Shown piece by piece: positions 44,042 to 54,900 of a stretch of DNA of 64,000 nucleotides. The notes under the pieces are model-generated. The model had not been told where the DNA came from and made no database searches. It saw nothing but the letters and a program-made list of their open reading frames with translations. Source of the stretch: Candidatus Krumholzibacteriota bacterium (GTDB lineage Bacteria; Krumholzibacteriota; Krumholzibacteriia; LZORAL124-64-63); NCBI GenBank assembly GCA_024275485.1, contig JAJRZA010000067.1, positions 1 through 64,000 of the forward strand. The letters are read 5' to 3'. Positions within the stretch are counted from its first letter, which is position 1. Each line of letters starts with the position of its first letter. A program made the translations under genes and the position numbers.

Positions 44042-45565
44042 CTACTCTTGGTTATTGTTTTTAATTTTTTTCACTTTTTTATGATCTTCTTCCTTTTGTT
44101 GGTCGCTGAGTTTCTGGCTGATGATATCCCGAACCAAATGGGCCTGGGTGCCACTTTGGGCACGCGACATTACCCACCCAACAAAATAGTTCAAAAGTCC
44201 AGCTTTTCCCCTCAGGAGAGCCTTCCAATGATCTTCATTGGAACTCAAAGCATCTTCACACAATTGCTCCAATTCGACCGCAGCCAAACCAGACTCCTGC
44301 ACCTGCTGGCGGGAAAACTCCCCTATTCCACAAGGCAATTCGTCATGGAGTATGGTATCCACAATTTGGCGGGCCACGGACCGATTGATGCTGTCACTGG
44401 CCTGCAATTCGATGATCTGGGCCAATTCTTTCGGACCCAACGCCAACCGGGCCAGGCCGGAATCCTGGCCCCCAACAGCGTTGAGAACCGGGCCAAGAAT
44501 CCAATTGGCAGCCAGTTGACCCAACCTCGCCGGAGAAAGCTCCACCTCGGATGTCACTGCCTCTATGCAAGACTCGAAATAGTTGGCAAGCAAACTTGTG
44601 CGGCAAATGATGGTGGCCTCATCTTCATTCAGACCAAAATTGCTGCGGAATCTGTCTTCGCGGGCCATGGGCAACTCCTGAAGATGGTCCGCCACACGTT
44701 TCAAAAGAGCATCGTCGAGTTCCAATAGAGGCAAATCCGGATCGGGGAAATAACGATAGTCGGCTGCGGATTCCTTGATCCGCAACAATGAGGTGGACCT
44801 TGAACCCTTGTCCCAGGCGCGCGTTTCCCGACGCAGCATTTCCCCAAGTTCAACTTTCCGACCTAAGCGTTGTATTTCATGGTCGACAGCTAGGCCAACG
44901 GCCTTGAACGAGTTGAGATTTTTCAGCTCGACCCAGGGGCCGGAATTGACACCCCCTCCTTTCAGGCCAACATTGGCATCGCAGCGCAAACTGCCTTTCT
45001 CCATGTCGCCGTCGCAAACATCAAGCCACCGCAACAATTGACGCAGACGAACCAGCCAGATCCGGGCACTTTCCCCGTCCAACAAATCCGGTTCGGTGAC
45101 AATTTCAATGAGAGGAGTTCCGGCGCGATTGAAATCCACTCTTGTCCGGGGCCCATCATGACTCAGGATGCGACCTGCGTCTTCCTCCAGGTGGATACGT
45201 TGCAGCCGGACTTCAAACCGGGATTTGGCAGGGCCGGCCACCAGATGGCCACCCAGGGCCAGAGGCCGCTCGTACTGGGTGATTTGGTAGTTACGCGGCA
45301 AGTCGGGATAGAAATAATTTTTGCGACTGAACTCACTGAAAGGAGGCAATTGACAATCCAAGGCCACCGCCGACCTGATGGCAGGTTCCAGAACCTGGGG
45401 ATTGAAAACCGGCAGACTGCCCGGCAAGCCCAGGCAAACCGGACAGGTGTTGGCATCGGGTTCGTCTCCATAACGATTGGCGCAGGCGCAGAATATCTTT
45501 TGGGATGTTTTCAGGCGCGCGTGGATTTCCAGACCCACTGAAAATTTCAAAGGCTGCTTTGCCAC
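44042..45565 (-). CDS. gatB: Asp/Glu-tRNA amidotransferase subunit B
   Basis: A 507-residue GatB. The GTG at 45565 with GAAGGAGG upstream gives MAKQPLKFSVGLEIHARLKT, the standard GatB start. The zinc-like Cys cluster FCACANRYGDEPDANTCPVC is present, then LGLPGSLPVFN and DLPRNYQITQYERPL. The C-terminal tail/YqeY-like domain (LGQLAANWILGPVLN, ARQIVDTIL) binds tRNA. With GatA and GatC it amidates Glu-tRNA(Gln) and possibly Asp-tRNA(Asn), so the organism probably makes at least one of these by the indirect route. It overlaps gatA by 19 bp. Confidence 0.96.
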   Translation of the reverse strand: MAKQPLKFSVGLEIHARLKTSQKIFCACANRYGDEPDANTCPVCLGLPGSLPVFNPQVLEPAIRSAVALDCQLPPFSEFSRKNYFYPDLPRNYQITQYERPLALGGHLVAGPAKSRFEVRLQRIHLEEDAGRILSHDGPRTRVDFNRAGTPLIEIVTEPDLLDGESARIWLVRLRQLLRWLDVCDGDMEKGSLRCDANVGLKGGGVNSGPWVELKNLNSFKAVGLAVDHEIQRLGRKVELGEMLRRETRAWDKGSRSTSLLRIKESAADYRYFPDPDLPLLELDDALLKRVADHLQELPMAREDRFRSNFGLNEDEATIICRTSLLANYFESCIEAVTSEVELSPARLGQLAANWILGPVLNAVGGQDSGLARLALGPKELAQIIELQASDSINRSVARQIVDTILHDELPCGIGEFSRQQVQESGLAAVELEQLCEDALSSNEDHWKALLRGKAGLLNYFVGWVMSRAQSGTQAHLVRDIISQKLSDQQKEEDHKKVKKIKNNNQE

Positions 45566-46989
45566 GGTGCCTCCTTCAATTCCCGGAAAGCCAAATCTTG
45601 CTCCAAAACCAAAGCGCATTGGAGTAGTTGCTTTTCCCCACAGGCAGGCCCAATCAGTTGCAGGGAATGGGCAAGACCACGGGAATCAAGACTGGTGGGA
45701 AACGTCAGTGCGGGCAAACCGGCAAGACTGGCCGGAACAGTCAGGATGTCCGTCAGATGCATGCGCAAAGGATTGTCGGAAAAACTCCCCAGAGGAAAGG
45801 CCGTAGTTGGGGCCGTGGGCAGGGCAAGCATATCAACCTGGCCAAAAAGTTGATCAAAACCCTGGATCAAATCATGTCGGGCGGCGCAGGCCTTCAGGTA
45901 ATAACGATCCCGATAACCTGTAGAAAGAACGTGGGTTCCCAACAGCAAACGTCGTTTGACTTCGGATCCAAAACCACTGTTCCTGGTGGCGGTCAAAGAT
46001 TCCGCATAGGTCGCTCCGGGTTTACGGTCCCCGAAAAGAGTCCCATCGTAGCGGTGCAGATTGCTGGCAGCCTCGGCACAATTCAAAACGGTGTAAACAG
46101 GAACGGAGTTCAAAATATTTTTCATGGACACGCTAATCAGGGTAGCTCCCAAAGCCTTCAATCGCCCCAGTGCTTCATGGTGGTCCCGACGAACTTCAGG
46201 ATCCAGATCCACTTCAGCCAGTTCAGCCGGCACCCCTAACCGCACACCCTTGAGATTGGTGGCCTGAACCAGAGGGGTTGAATCGACAGGGCGAGTCAAC
46301 GAGGTGCTGTCGTGGGGATCGTGGCCTGCAAGGGCATTGAAAACCGTGTGGGCATCGGTAATGTCCCGGGCCAAAATGCCAATCGTATCGAGGGAGGAGA
46401 CAAAAGCCACCAGACCAAAACGGGAGATCCGGCCATAAGTTGGTTTCAGCCCCACCACTGCACAGAAATGTGCTGGAAGACGAACACTGCCACCAGTATC
46501 ACTACCCAAGGCAAACCAGGCCAACCCCGCAGCCACGGCGGCCGCCGAGCCACCGCTGCTGCCTCCGGCGGAATAACCGGTATCCCAGGGATTGACCACC
46601 CGGCCCAGGGTTGTGTGTTCACAGGATGATCCCATGCCAAATTCATCCATGGTGGTCACCCCGGAGAATCCACATCCGGCTGCTCTCAACCGCTGAACCA
46701 CCGTGCTGTCATAAGGGCTGCAATAACTGGCCAAAAGACGACTGCCGCAGTGGGTGGGCCAACCAAGACCAGCAATGTTGGCCTTGATGGCGGCAGTGAA
46801 CCCGGCCAAATTTCCAGCACCGGATTGGGAAGGGTTTTCATCGGGTAAAAAATCGGTATAGGCGCCAAGAGCATGGTTTTCCGCCACCGCTGCCTCATTC
46901 ATCACCTGATTCCACTTTTGCACCGAACCAGCCCCCTCGGCCTGACGCCGAAGAGCCTGATGCATGGCCAGAGAGCGAAATTGTTTCAT
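45547..46989 (-). CDS. gatA: Asp/Glu-tRNA amidotransferase subunit A
   Basis: A 480-residue amidase-signature protein. The Ser-cisSer-Lys triad is visible: Lys 69 in AAIKANIAG, Ser 144 in GGSSGGSAAAVAAG and nucleophile Ser 168 in GSDTGGSVRLPA. The following LKPTYGRISRFGLVAF...LDTIG is typical of GatA rather than other amidases. It releases ammonia from glutamine for GatB. Its ATG overlaps the gatC stop by 4 bp. The order gatC-gatA-gatB is the common one. Confidence 0.96.
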   Translation of the reverse strand: MKQFRSLAMHQALRRQAEGAGSVQKWNQVMNEAAVAENHALGAYTDFLPDENPSQSGAGNLAGFTAAIKANIAGLGWPTHCGSRLLASYCSPYDSTVVQRLRAAGCGFSGVTTMDEFGMGSSCEHTTLGRVVNPWDTGYSAGGSSGGSAAAVAAGLAWFALGSDTGGSVRLPAHFCAVVGLKPTYGRISRFGLVAFVSSLDTIGILARDITDAHTVFNALAGHDPHDSTSLTRPVDSTPLVQATNLKGVRLGVPAELAEVDLDPEVRRDHHEALGRLKALGATLISVSMKNILNSVPVYTVLNCAEAASNLHRYDGTLFGDRKPGATYAESLTATRNSGFGSEVKRRLLLGTHVLSTGYRDRYYLKACAARHDLIQGFDQLFGQVDMLALPTAPTTAFPLGSFSDNPLRMHLTDILTVPASLAGLPALTFPTSLDSRGLAHSLQLIGPACGEKQLLQCALVLEQDLAFRELKEAPWQSSL

Positions 46990-47171
46990 GTTGATGTTTT
47001 CCCGCCATCAGGCACTTCAGAAACAGCATGAGAATCTGGAATATCTGGCAATCCCGATACAAATTTTTCCATATCCCTCAAATCCGCCAGCAGCCTTTCC
47101 CTTTCTGCGGGGCCCAACTGCAAACCGGATAGTTTCTCCAGCTCCTGTAAACGTTCCAGATCCAAGATCAC
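46986..47171 (-). CDS. gatC: short Asp/Glu-tRNA amidotransferase subunit C
   Basis: A protein of only 61 residues from a GTG; GatC is normally about 95. The N-terminal helices fit the family (LERLQELEKLSGLQLG, then AERERLLADLRDMEKFVSGL), and it precedes gatA with an ATGA overlap. The C-terminal extension that wraps around GatA in known structures is mostly missing. The sequence ends soon after the PDIPDSHAVSE segment. Identity rests on the helices and the gene order. Confidence 0.8.
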   Translation of the reverse strand: MILDLERLQELEKLSGLQLGPAERERLLADLRDMEKFVSGLPDIPDSHAVSEVPDGGKTST

Positions 47172-47313
47172 TCCCAGCGGAAAAGGTGCATCCTAATTGT
47201 GGGTCTGCCGGCAGAATTTTTCAAGAGATGATACCCGGCATCTGGTGCTGCAACCAACACCGTGCTAAACTTATGGTAGACAATGCCCCTTATTGCAATT
47301 GAGGTCATCAATC

Positions 47314-49356
47314 TTGAAAACCAGTCCAGAGGCCATGGCATTCATTTTGTTGATGGGGTTGTCCGCGCTGTGCCCGAGTGTGGCGATGGCGGAAACACCC
47401 CAGCCGTCACCCTATCATGCACCACCGGCACCCCTGGCTTCCAGAACGAATTTCCCACCTCCTGCTTCGGGGACCCGTGGCTTTGATGTCCTATCCTACG
47501 ATTTGGATATTTCCCTGGACCCAAACCCAGGCACCATAGCCGGACGCGTGGACGTGGGTTTGCAGTCGCTGCAAAACGGTTTGCAACTGATCCACCTGGA
47601 TCTGGTTTCCACCCTGGATTGTCTGGAAATTTCCAGCGGCGGCGACATCCTGTTTTTTGAGCACCTGGGCGACAGCCTCCTTGTACACCTGAATGCGGCC
47701 CTGGCCGAGGCTGAAACCGAAACCCTCAGCATCTCCTACGAAGGGCGTCCCCGGCCACACGGAAGCTTTCATGCCGGCATGATGTACCGCCTGCACAACT
47801 CCGGCACCGTCGGCGATCCCAGTGACGACTTTCCCGTCATCGCCAGCGTGAGCGAAACCTGGTCGGCCCACAGCTGGTGGCCCTGCAAGGATCATCCGTC
47901 GGACAAGGCCCTGGTTTCGTTGACCGCATCGGTGCCGGACTCTCTTTCTCTGGTTTCCAACGGAACCCTTTTGGGTGTGCAATCCAATCAACCGGGCTGG
48001 AGAACCTACCGTTGGCGAGAGGCCTACCCTCTGCCCACATACCTTGTCTCGGTGGCCGCGAGCAACTATGTGGGCTGGACTGAGGATTGCCTCGTCAGCC
48101 CGTTAAACGGACCGGATCAAAATATTTCCCTGGGTTTTCAGGTCTTCCCCCATGATTTGTCCGATGCAGCCACGGATCTGGCCATGACATGCCAGGCCAT
48201 GGACTTTATGGCCCAGCTGGCCGGCCCCTATCCTTTCGACGGTGAAAAGTACGACCAGGTGGAAATCAAATGGGGCGGGGCCATGGAACACTCCACTGCC
48301 ACCAGCCTGCCACCCTACCTTTTTCTGGGCACCGCCCGATTCGAAAACCTGGTGGTTCACGAACTGGCCCACCAGTGGTTTGGCGACAGCCTTACACCCG
48401 CCGTCTGGTCGGACATCTGGCTGAACGAAGGATTTGCCCGCTATTGTGAGGCCCTTTGGATGGAGCATAGCCGAAACCGCGAAGCCTACGCCGAGTTCAT
48501 GCAAAATATTGGTCCCGTCTTCCATGAGAACCTGTTTGTGGGCGATGGTTTGCTGGCGGACCCCGATCCCATACTACCCAATACTCTGGTGTACGACAAA
48601 GGAGCCTGGTTGCTGCATTCCCTGAGGTTGTTGTTGGGTGACAATGATTTTTTCGCTCTCCTGCACAACTACGCCACGGCACCGGACCTGATCCATGATT
48701 CGACCACCACTGGGGACTTCATCCAGCTGGCGGAGCAACAGGCCGGACGGAATCTGGACAATTTTTTTCACCCCTGGCTGAACACCGAAACCGTGGCCCG
48801 GTTGCACAGTGAAGTCGAGATTCATTACGGCGGGGAAATCGGCAATGTGCGTTTAAGGTTCCAGCAACTGCAAGAGGTCTGGCTGGAGATGGGCATCCCG
48901 GTTGTATTGCACTGTGGAGGGTCCGACACACAAATGATCTTGACCATGGATCGGCGGGAGCAGGTATTTCAGCTGGCTTTGGATTGCCCGGTGGATTCAG
49001 TGAGCATCGACCCGGAATCGCTGGTCCTCATGCAAAAGGCCAACGCGTCGGCCCCGTTAATGACCGTTGAAAGGCCCTGGCCCAACCCCTCATATCTATC
49101 AGGTGCCGATTTCCGAATCTACCTGCTGGAAAGTTCAGAGCTGTCGGTCAACATGTTTGATGTGCGGGGACGGCGGGTTTATCAGAGTCGTGTGGGAAGG
49201 TTGGGCGCCACCGGTGCGGCGGGGGAAGCGGACAGCACTCCGTACATCTGGCACTTCTCACCGGCTGAGGTGGATGTTCTGGCAGCGGGCGTCTACTGGT
49301 TTGAATTCCTGGCATCCGGCCATCGGGTGGTGCGTAAAATCGTCTTCATTCATTGA
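47314..49356 (+). CDS. secreted M1 metallopeptidase with FlgD-like C-terminal domain
   Basis: A protein of 680 residues. I chose the TTG at 47314 (GAGGT nine bases upstream), which gives MKTSPEAMAFILLMGLSAL, a signal peptide cut near AMA-E. Other candidates are TTG 47293 and ATG 47335. The M1 domain has GGAMEH at about 321-326, the zinc site HELAHQWFGD at 349 and the ligand Glu near 372 (LNEGFARYCEA). The last 90 residues form a degenerate sorting domain (PWPNPSYLSGADFRI, NMFDVRGRRVYQ, GVYWFEFLASG, RKIVFIH). It probably acts on extracellular peptides. It is divergent from gatC and convergent with the helicase gene, 22 bp away. Confidence 0.9.
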   Translation: MKTSPEAMAFILLMGLSALCPSVAMAETPQPSPYHAPPAPLASRTNFPPPASGTRGFDVLSYDLDISLDPNPGTIAGRVDVGLQSLQNGLQLIHLDLVSTLDCLEISSGGDILFFEHLGDSLLVHLNAALAEAETETLSISYEGRPRPHGSFHAGMMYRLHNSGTVGDPSDDFPVIASVSETWSAHSWWPCKDHPSDKALVSLTASVPDSLSLVSNGTLLGVQSNQPGWRTYRWREAYPLPTYLVSVAASNYVGWTEDCLVSPLNGPDQNISLGFQVFPHDLSDAATDLAMTCQAMDFMAQLAGPYPFDGEKYDQVEIKWGGAMEHSTATSLPPYLFLGTARFENLVVHELAHQWFGDSLTPAVWSDIWLNEGFARYCEALWMEHSRNREAYAEFMQNIGPVFHENLFVGDGLLADPDPILPNTLVYDKGAWLLHSLRLLLGDNDFFALLHNYATAPDLIHDSTTTGDFIQLAEQQAGRNLDNFFHPWLNTETVARLHSEVEIHYGGEIGNVRLRFQQLQEVWLEMGIPVVLHCGGSDTQMILTMDRREQVFQLALDCPVDSVSIDPESLVLMQKANASAPLMTVERPWPNPSYLSGADFRIYLLESSELSVNMFDVRGRRVYQSRVGRLGATGAAGEADSTPYIWHFSPAEVDVLAAGVYWFEFLASGHRVVRKIVFIH

Positions 49357-49378
49357 CCGGGTAGTGCCCAAGGACGGA

Positions 49379-51757
49379 TCAATCAAGTGGAGTCAAGTTG
49401 GTGTATTTGGGGTTGATGTGCTTGTGACCAGCCTGAAAAAAGTCCACCGTTACGAGGGTATCATCCCCTGTCCCTTCCACTCGCACGACCCGCCCTGATC
49501 CAAAAATCCCGTGGGTAACCAGTTGTCCGGTGAAGTAGGGGGAGTCCTGGCACACATCGCTGTCCCAGTCGGCGGCACTGTCATTCACTTTGCTTTTGTG
49601 AGAGCGGTTGCTTGATCCCCATTGGTCCGGGCTGACGGAAGCAGAGGCGCCGCTGGCCTGACTTCCGGCACTGTTGGCCAGGGAACGTGCGGTGCCACTG
49701 TCTGAACTCCAGGTTGACCGACCAAGCCTGCCTTTAGGTTGTTGCTGGACCCGACCATGACCACCTGAGTAGCTGGATCCCCCAAAGAGCGACTGCGAAA
49801 CGGAGGTGGAAGCGTTGAGGTCCAGGTGCCGCCTCTCCACCACTTCATCCGGTACTTCCACCAGAAAACGCGAAGGCAAACTGTCCTGCCAGGTGCCAAA
49901 CCGACGACGGCGTGCGGCGTGCAGCAGGTAGACCCGTTTTTGCGCCCGGGTGATGGCCACATAAAATAGCCGACGCTCTTCTTCCAGGGAATGCTCATCG
50001 TCCCGACTGTTGATGTGCGGAAGGATATCGTCTTCCACCCCCGAGACCACCACCACCGGGAATTCCAGACCCTTGGCCGTGTGGATGGTCATCAATCGCA
50101 CGACGCCTTCTTCGGTGCTGATCTTATCCGGATCCGCCACCAGGGCAACCTGCTCCAAAAATTGCAGCAGTGATCCACCGGCGCTCGCTTCGTCAAAACT
50201 ACCGGCGGCGTTCAGAAGTTCGGCCACGTTTTCGCCGCGCACACCCGCGGTGTCAGGGTCGTCGGCCTCCAGGTAGCTTAGGAAACCAATATCCTTGGTC
50301 ACCATTTCCACAAGCCCCATAACCTTAACCTCTTGCTGAAGACGCATGCGCCACAGAGTGATCATCTGGAAGAAATCACGCACCCGCTTGCAGGCCGCCG
50401 GGGCAATCTGCTGTTCCATAAGCCCAACTTCGGCAGCGGCTTCGCCCAGGGTGAGTTCCTCCCGGTTGGCCAGCTCCATCAGGCGCTCCACGGTGGTCTT
50501 GCCGATCTTCCGCTTGGGCACATTGATCACCCGAAGAGTGCTGATGATGTCGGCCGGGTTGGCGATGAGTTTGAGATAGGCCATCACGTCGCGCACTTCC
50601 TTGCGGTCGTAGAAATGCAGGCTGCCCACCACTTGATAGGCAATGTGGGCCCTGCGCAGGGCATCTTCAAGCACACGAGACTGGGCGTTGGTCGGATACA
50701 GGACCGTGATGTCGCCACGACTCATGCCGCCATTGCCGGTCTCAGCCCGCACGATGTCCACCAACCGGGCTGCCTCGTCTTCGTCGTCGTGAAATTCCTC
50801 TTCGGTGAGAAGGTCGCCGTCTCCATCACTGGTCCAGAGATTTTTGCCCTTGCGTCGTTTGTTGTTGGCGATGACCTCGTTGGCAGCTTTAAGAATATGG
50901 CCTGTGCTGCGATAGTTTTGTTCCAGACGGAAAGTGACCGCTCCGGGAAAAAATTCGTCGAATTTGAGCATGTTCTCGATGCGGGCGCCGCGCCAACTGT
51001 AGATACTCTGATCGTCGTCACCAACCACAAAGAGGTTGCCGTGAACCGTGGACAGCAGCTTGACCAACAGCATTTGCAAAGGGTTGGTATCCTGAAACTC
51101 GTCCACCATTACGTGACGGAATTTTCTGGCGTACTTCTCGCGCACTTCGTCGTCTTTTTCCAGCAACTGCACGGTGCGCAGAATGAGATCGTCAAAATCC
51201 AGGGCGTTGGCCTTGTGCAGGGCCTTTTCGTAGGCCTCGTACAGGGCGGCGTATTTCTCTTCGATAAAGGTATTGGCCCTGGCGGCGGCCTGCTGTGGAT
51301 CGAAGTCGTCGTTCTTCCAGGTGCTGATGGTCGACAGGGTGCCCTGGGGAGTGAACTGTTTGGGGTCGATTTTCAGGTCGGCCATGGCCTGCTTGATGAG
51401 TTTTTTGGAATCGTCGGTGTCGTAAATGGAGAAATCGCGTTTGATGCCGATGGCTTCGCCGTCGCTGCGCAGGACTTTCAGCCCGGTGGCGTGGAAAGTT
51501 CCAATCCAGAAAGGTGCCTGATTCTCGCCGACGGTTTTTGCGATGCGCTCCCGCATCTCCCTGGCGGCACGGTTGGTGAAGGTGAAGGCAATGATCTCGC
51601 CGGGCCGGATGCCTTTTTCAGCCAAAAGCCAGGCCACGCGGGTGGTCAGGACGCGGGTTTTGCCACTGCCGGCACCGGCAACCACGAGGACGGGGCCATT
51701 GGGTGCGGCGACAGCGTCGCGTTGGGCTGAATTCAGGGTAGAGAGGATGTCGGTCAC
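49379..51757 (-). CDS. pcrA: UvrD/PcrA-type superfamily 1 DNA helicase
   Basis: A protein of 792 residues from a GTG with CGGAG upstream (MTDILSTLNSAQRDAV). The Q motif region and Walker A (GAGSGKT, about 28-34) open the protein. Motif II is VDEFQDTNPLQ, motif III DDDQSIYSWRGA, motif IV QNYRST, motif V TIHTAKGLEF and motif VI AITRAQKRVYL. A Ser/Gly-rich linker of about 75 residues precedes a C-terminal Tudor-like domain (GQLVTHGIFGSGRVVRVEG...HINPKYTNLTPL), which in PcrA/UvrD binds RNA polymerase. It should act in repair and in clearing replication forks. The promoter must lie within the 192 bp before tamB's end. Confidence 0.94.
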   Translation of the reverse strand: MTDILSTLNSAQRDAVAAPNGPVLVVAGAGSGKTRVLTTRVAWLLAEKGIRPGEIIAFTFTNRAAREMRERIAKTVGENQAPFWIGTFHATGLKVLRSDGEAIGIKRDFSIYDTDDSKKLIKQAMADLKIDPKQFTPQGTLSTISTWKNDDFDPQQAAARANTFIEEKYAALYEAYEKALHKANALDFDDLILRTVQLLEKDDEVREKYARKFRHVMVDEFQDTNPLQMLLVKLLSTVHGNLFVVGDDDQSIYSWRGARIENMLKFDEFFPGAVTFRLEQNYRSTGHILKAANEVIANNKRRKGKNLWTSDGDGDLLTEEEFHDDEDEAARLVDIVRAETGNGGMSRGDITVLYPTNAQSRVLEDALRRAHIAYQVVGSLHFYDRKEVRDVMAYLKLIANPADIISTLRVINVPKRKIGKTTVERLMELANREELTLGEAAAEVGLMEQQIAPAACKRVRDFFQMITLWRMRLQQEVKVMGLVEMVTKDIGFLSYLEADDPDTAGVRGENVAELLNAAGSFDEASAGGSLLQFLEQVALVADPDKISTEEGVVRLMTIHTAKGLEFPVVVVSGVEDDILPHINSRDDEHSLEEERRLFYVAITRAQKRVYLLHAARRRRFGTWQDSLPSRFLVEVPDEVVERRHLDLNASTSVSQSLFGGSSYSGGHGRVQQQPKGRLGRSTWSSDSGTARSLANSAGSQASGASASVSPDQWGSSNRSHKSKVNDSAADWDSDVCQDSPYFTGQLVTHGIFGSGRVVRVEGTGDDTLVTVDFFQAGHKHINPKYTNLTPLD

Positions 51758-51889
51758 TGTGGCTCCGTCTGCAATTGGCTGAAAATAATAATTAGGCCCC
51801 GTTTCCCGAAGCGGTCCATGGGCAATGAGGGGTAAGATGGCACGGATTGGTGGTTGGGGCAACAAGGTTGGTCAAAAGATCCCATAAAG

Positions 51890-51933
51890 TTCCGGCCCTA
51901 TGCTGAACTGGAAAGTGGCATCCAGACCCGGAA
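51890..51933 (-). terminator. possible stem-loop after tamB
   Basis: TTCCGG and CCGGAA enclose an inner CTGGA/TCCAG hairpin, 17 bases past the tamB stop on the minus strand. Only CTTTATGG follows, so the T-tract is poor. It is a weak candidate for the end of the tamA-tamB transcript. Confidence 0.3.
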
Positions 51934-51949
51934 CAGTCGCTATCGTTGG

Positions 51950-54900
51950 TCAGTACTCGAATCGATATTTCAGGTCGAGATTGTAGGAAGGCTGCCCCTG
52001 GTTTTCATCAATGCGCCGACGGACTTCCGATTGCAATAGGAGGTGGTCATTGATCTGGTATTCCACCATGAAATCCCGATCATCCTGGCGAATTCCCTGG
52101 GCGTATTTCAGATACAGGTCACTACCAATGTACTTGCCGACACCGATCAGGGGGTCCAGACCACTTTGGCCGGTGTCCCGCTCGCGTTGGATCTGATCAA
52201 TCTCAAAGGTGTCGAAGACGTCCCATTCCCTGGCGATTTCACGTTCCAGGAAGTTGAACCCGGCGGAAATGGAAGTATTGGTCAAACGCCCAGCGTCACC
52301 TTCGGGAGTAGCCTCGGGTTCCAAACCCAACAGCATGCGCTGGATGGCTTCCCTGCTGTATCCCCGTTCAGAGGAAAAGGTGATCTCGGGCTTGTTGATG
52401 GTGCCACCCACGTGTACACCGATGTGTTCGACGATGGTGTTGCTGCTGTACTGGCTGCGCAGGCGGTAGCGTGTCTCGGCGTCAATATCCATGCGGGGGT
52501 CGAAACCCAATTCGTTGCTGAAGTCCAACCGACCCCGCTTGACGTTGAAACTGTTGTTGAAAAGCACCAACCGCCCGGAATTGATATCCAGGTTCCCACG
52601 CAGAGCCAATCCACTCTCGTCGCGCACAAGATCCATGTCTCCACCCAGGAAAAGCTCCATTTCCCGGTTGAGAATGCGCACCGTTCGCGGCGCTGCGTGC
52701 AGTTTCAAATCACCCAACCAATCGGGAGCCACCGTGGGCGCCAGGGGGTCCACCGCATCAGGCTGTTCTTTGAAATTTCCATTGTAACGGGCTTTCTGCA
52801 CAGTAACCGCCCCGAAGAACTTCGGAACCATCAAACTGTCCGGGCCGACAAAGACACTGCTGACCCGAAAATTATTGCTGCTGACAATGGCCCGCAAATC
52901 GGGAATCGACGCCACCAGGAAACGATCCAGATCCAACAGGACATTGAATGATTCGAGTTCCAAACCCTTGAAAACAACCTTGCCTTCGCCACTGAAGCTT
53001 CCGAGCAACCCTTCCTTGCCCTGGATTTCGGTGATCAGCAGTTCATTGCCCTGAAAAACACCTTTGCAGGAAGTCTCGGAATAAATTTCCTCCTGCTTGG
53101 GCAGGACAAAACCGGCATCCTTTATTTCCAGGCTTCCCTGGTAATATGGATGGTCGAGGGGACCACTGACGACCACCGACGCCCTGCCCGTTCCGCTGCT
53201 TTGAATAAACCCGTTGGTTGCCCGGCTCATGGGCTCCAGATCGGTTCCTGGGGGGATTTCCAGCTGCATGTAGAATGGACCATCAAGGGGAGTCACAGGC
53301 TCGCTGAGAAAATCAAGTTCCATGGGAATTTCAATCCGGCCGGTAAGCAAGAAGGTATCCTTGCGACCGCTCAGGTCGGCCAAGACCAGTTGGTTGCTGT
53401 CGGCCCATATCTGACCATCCAATTCGTCCATGTGGATCCAGTGCAAGTGAAAAGGCGCACTGTGCAGATTGCCGGCAATTTGAGGATCGTCGGTGGTGCC
53501 GCCGATAACCATGTCGCCGGAAAATCGGCCTTGCAAACGTTCGAGAGCGGGAATTTGGAACTGCTCCAGAAAGAGCCAGTCACCATCAACAAGGGACACA
53601 TCCAGATCCAGCTCCGCACCAGACCAGAAATCGGCCGGGCCCACTCCTTGGTGTTCCACGATTCCCCGCAAATCAAGCCGACCGAATTCCGTGGCCAGGT
53701 GTAGATTTTCCAATTCCAGAGCGCCTCGATGAAATTGGGCGATGATTGCCATGGTATCAACCCTGGCCAGGGCAAAATCAGCGCCGGTCAGCAAACCATT
53801 CAATTCGACGAACGGCTGCCGACTGGGACCTCTGATATCAACCGTGGCGGTGGCCTGACCAATCAACGGGGCTCGAGTTTCCACAAAAGGATTGAGCAGG
53901 CCCAAATCGAAATCGTCCAGTTTCAAGTTCCCGGTCACCTCGCTGTTGGCATCGTACCGACCGGAACACTCAACCCGCCCCTGCTCCGATGCGAAGACCA
54001 AACCGGGCAGTTCAAAGAAACCATGGCCCAGGGAAAAATTCACTTCATCGGCGAGAGACCAATGGGTTCCCTCCATGTCAACCGAAAAACGATCCACCTG
54101 GAAAAACTGGATGGTGTCGTGAAAAACGGAATTGAAATTCAGCACCACGGTTGTATCGCCAAGCTGGGAACGGAAAGTATCGACTCGGGCGCCCTTTGAC
54201 GAGGCCGAGCCTCTGATGAGATACTCACCCAGGGGAACTCCACCGATGACCAGCCCCTGTCCCTGCATGCTGGTGTTGATGACCGGATCGCCGAGGGTAT
54301 CGTCCACCATCAGTTCAACTTCGCCAAACCGGACAGCCAATTCATCGAGCTGGAAATCATAAACCCCGAGCCAACCGTCGAAACGCAGCTTGTCCAGGGG
54401 TCCAAGCACGTCACCATGACCATAGAGGCGGCCCCGGAGATCCGGCCAATGCCATTGATCAGGAAGAGTGCTGATATCCTCGGAACCAAGGCTCAGTTGT
54501 CCGGTAACGATCTGCTCCTTGTCACTGCTGCCCTCAAAAAGGGCATGCAGGTCCTTGTAGTAGATTTCGATTTGTTTGAAAGAAACGGAATCGGCCATGG
54601 CCTCAACGTCCACATAACAGGTATCAAAGGGAACAATCTCAATGACTCCGTCGTGCAAGACCCCGCTCACCCGGGTCCACAGCGGCACATCGGTATGTTC
54701 AATCTTCAATCGACCATGGCCATCGGTGACCGGAAGTTCATCCTCGCCAGGCACCAGACCGTTGGCCATGTTCACATGGGCCACATCACCTTCGAGCATG
54801 AAAGCAACATTTTCACTGTTTGAAATATCGAAACGACCGGTGCCGTCGAATTCAGCTTCGTTGATGAAACCCCGGATCTCGGTGAGCAATACCTCGGTCT

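Noticed and set aside
50333..51730. A 465-residue plus-strand frame opposite the helicase
   Set aside because: It is antisense to conserved helicase motifs and has low-complexity composition without a recognisable domain.
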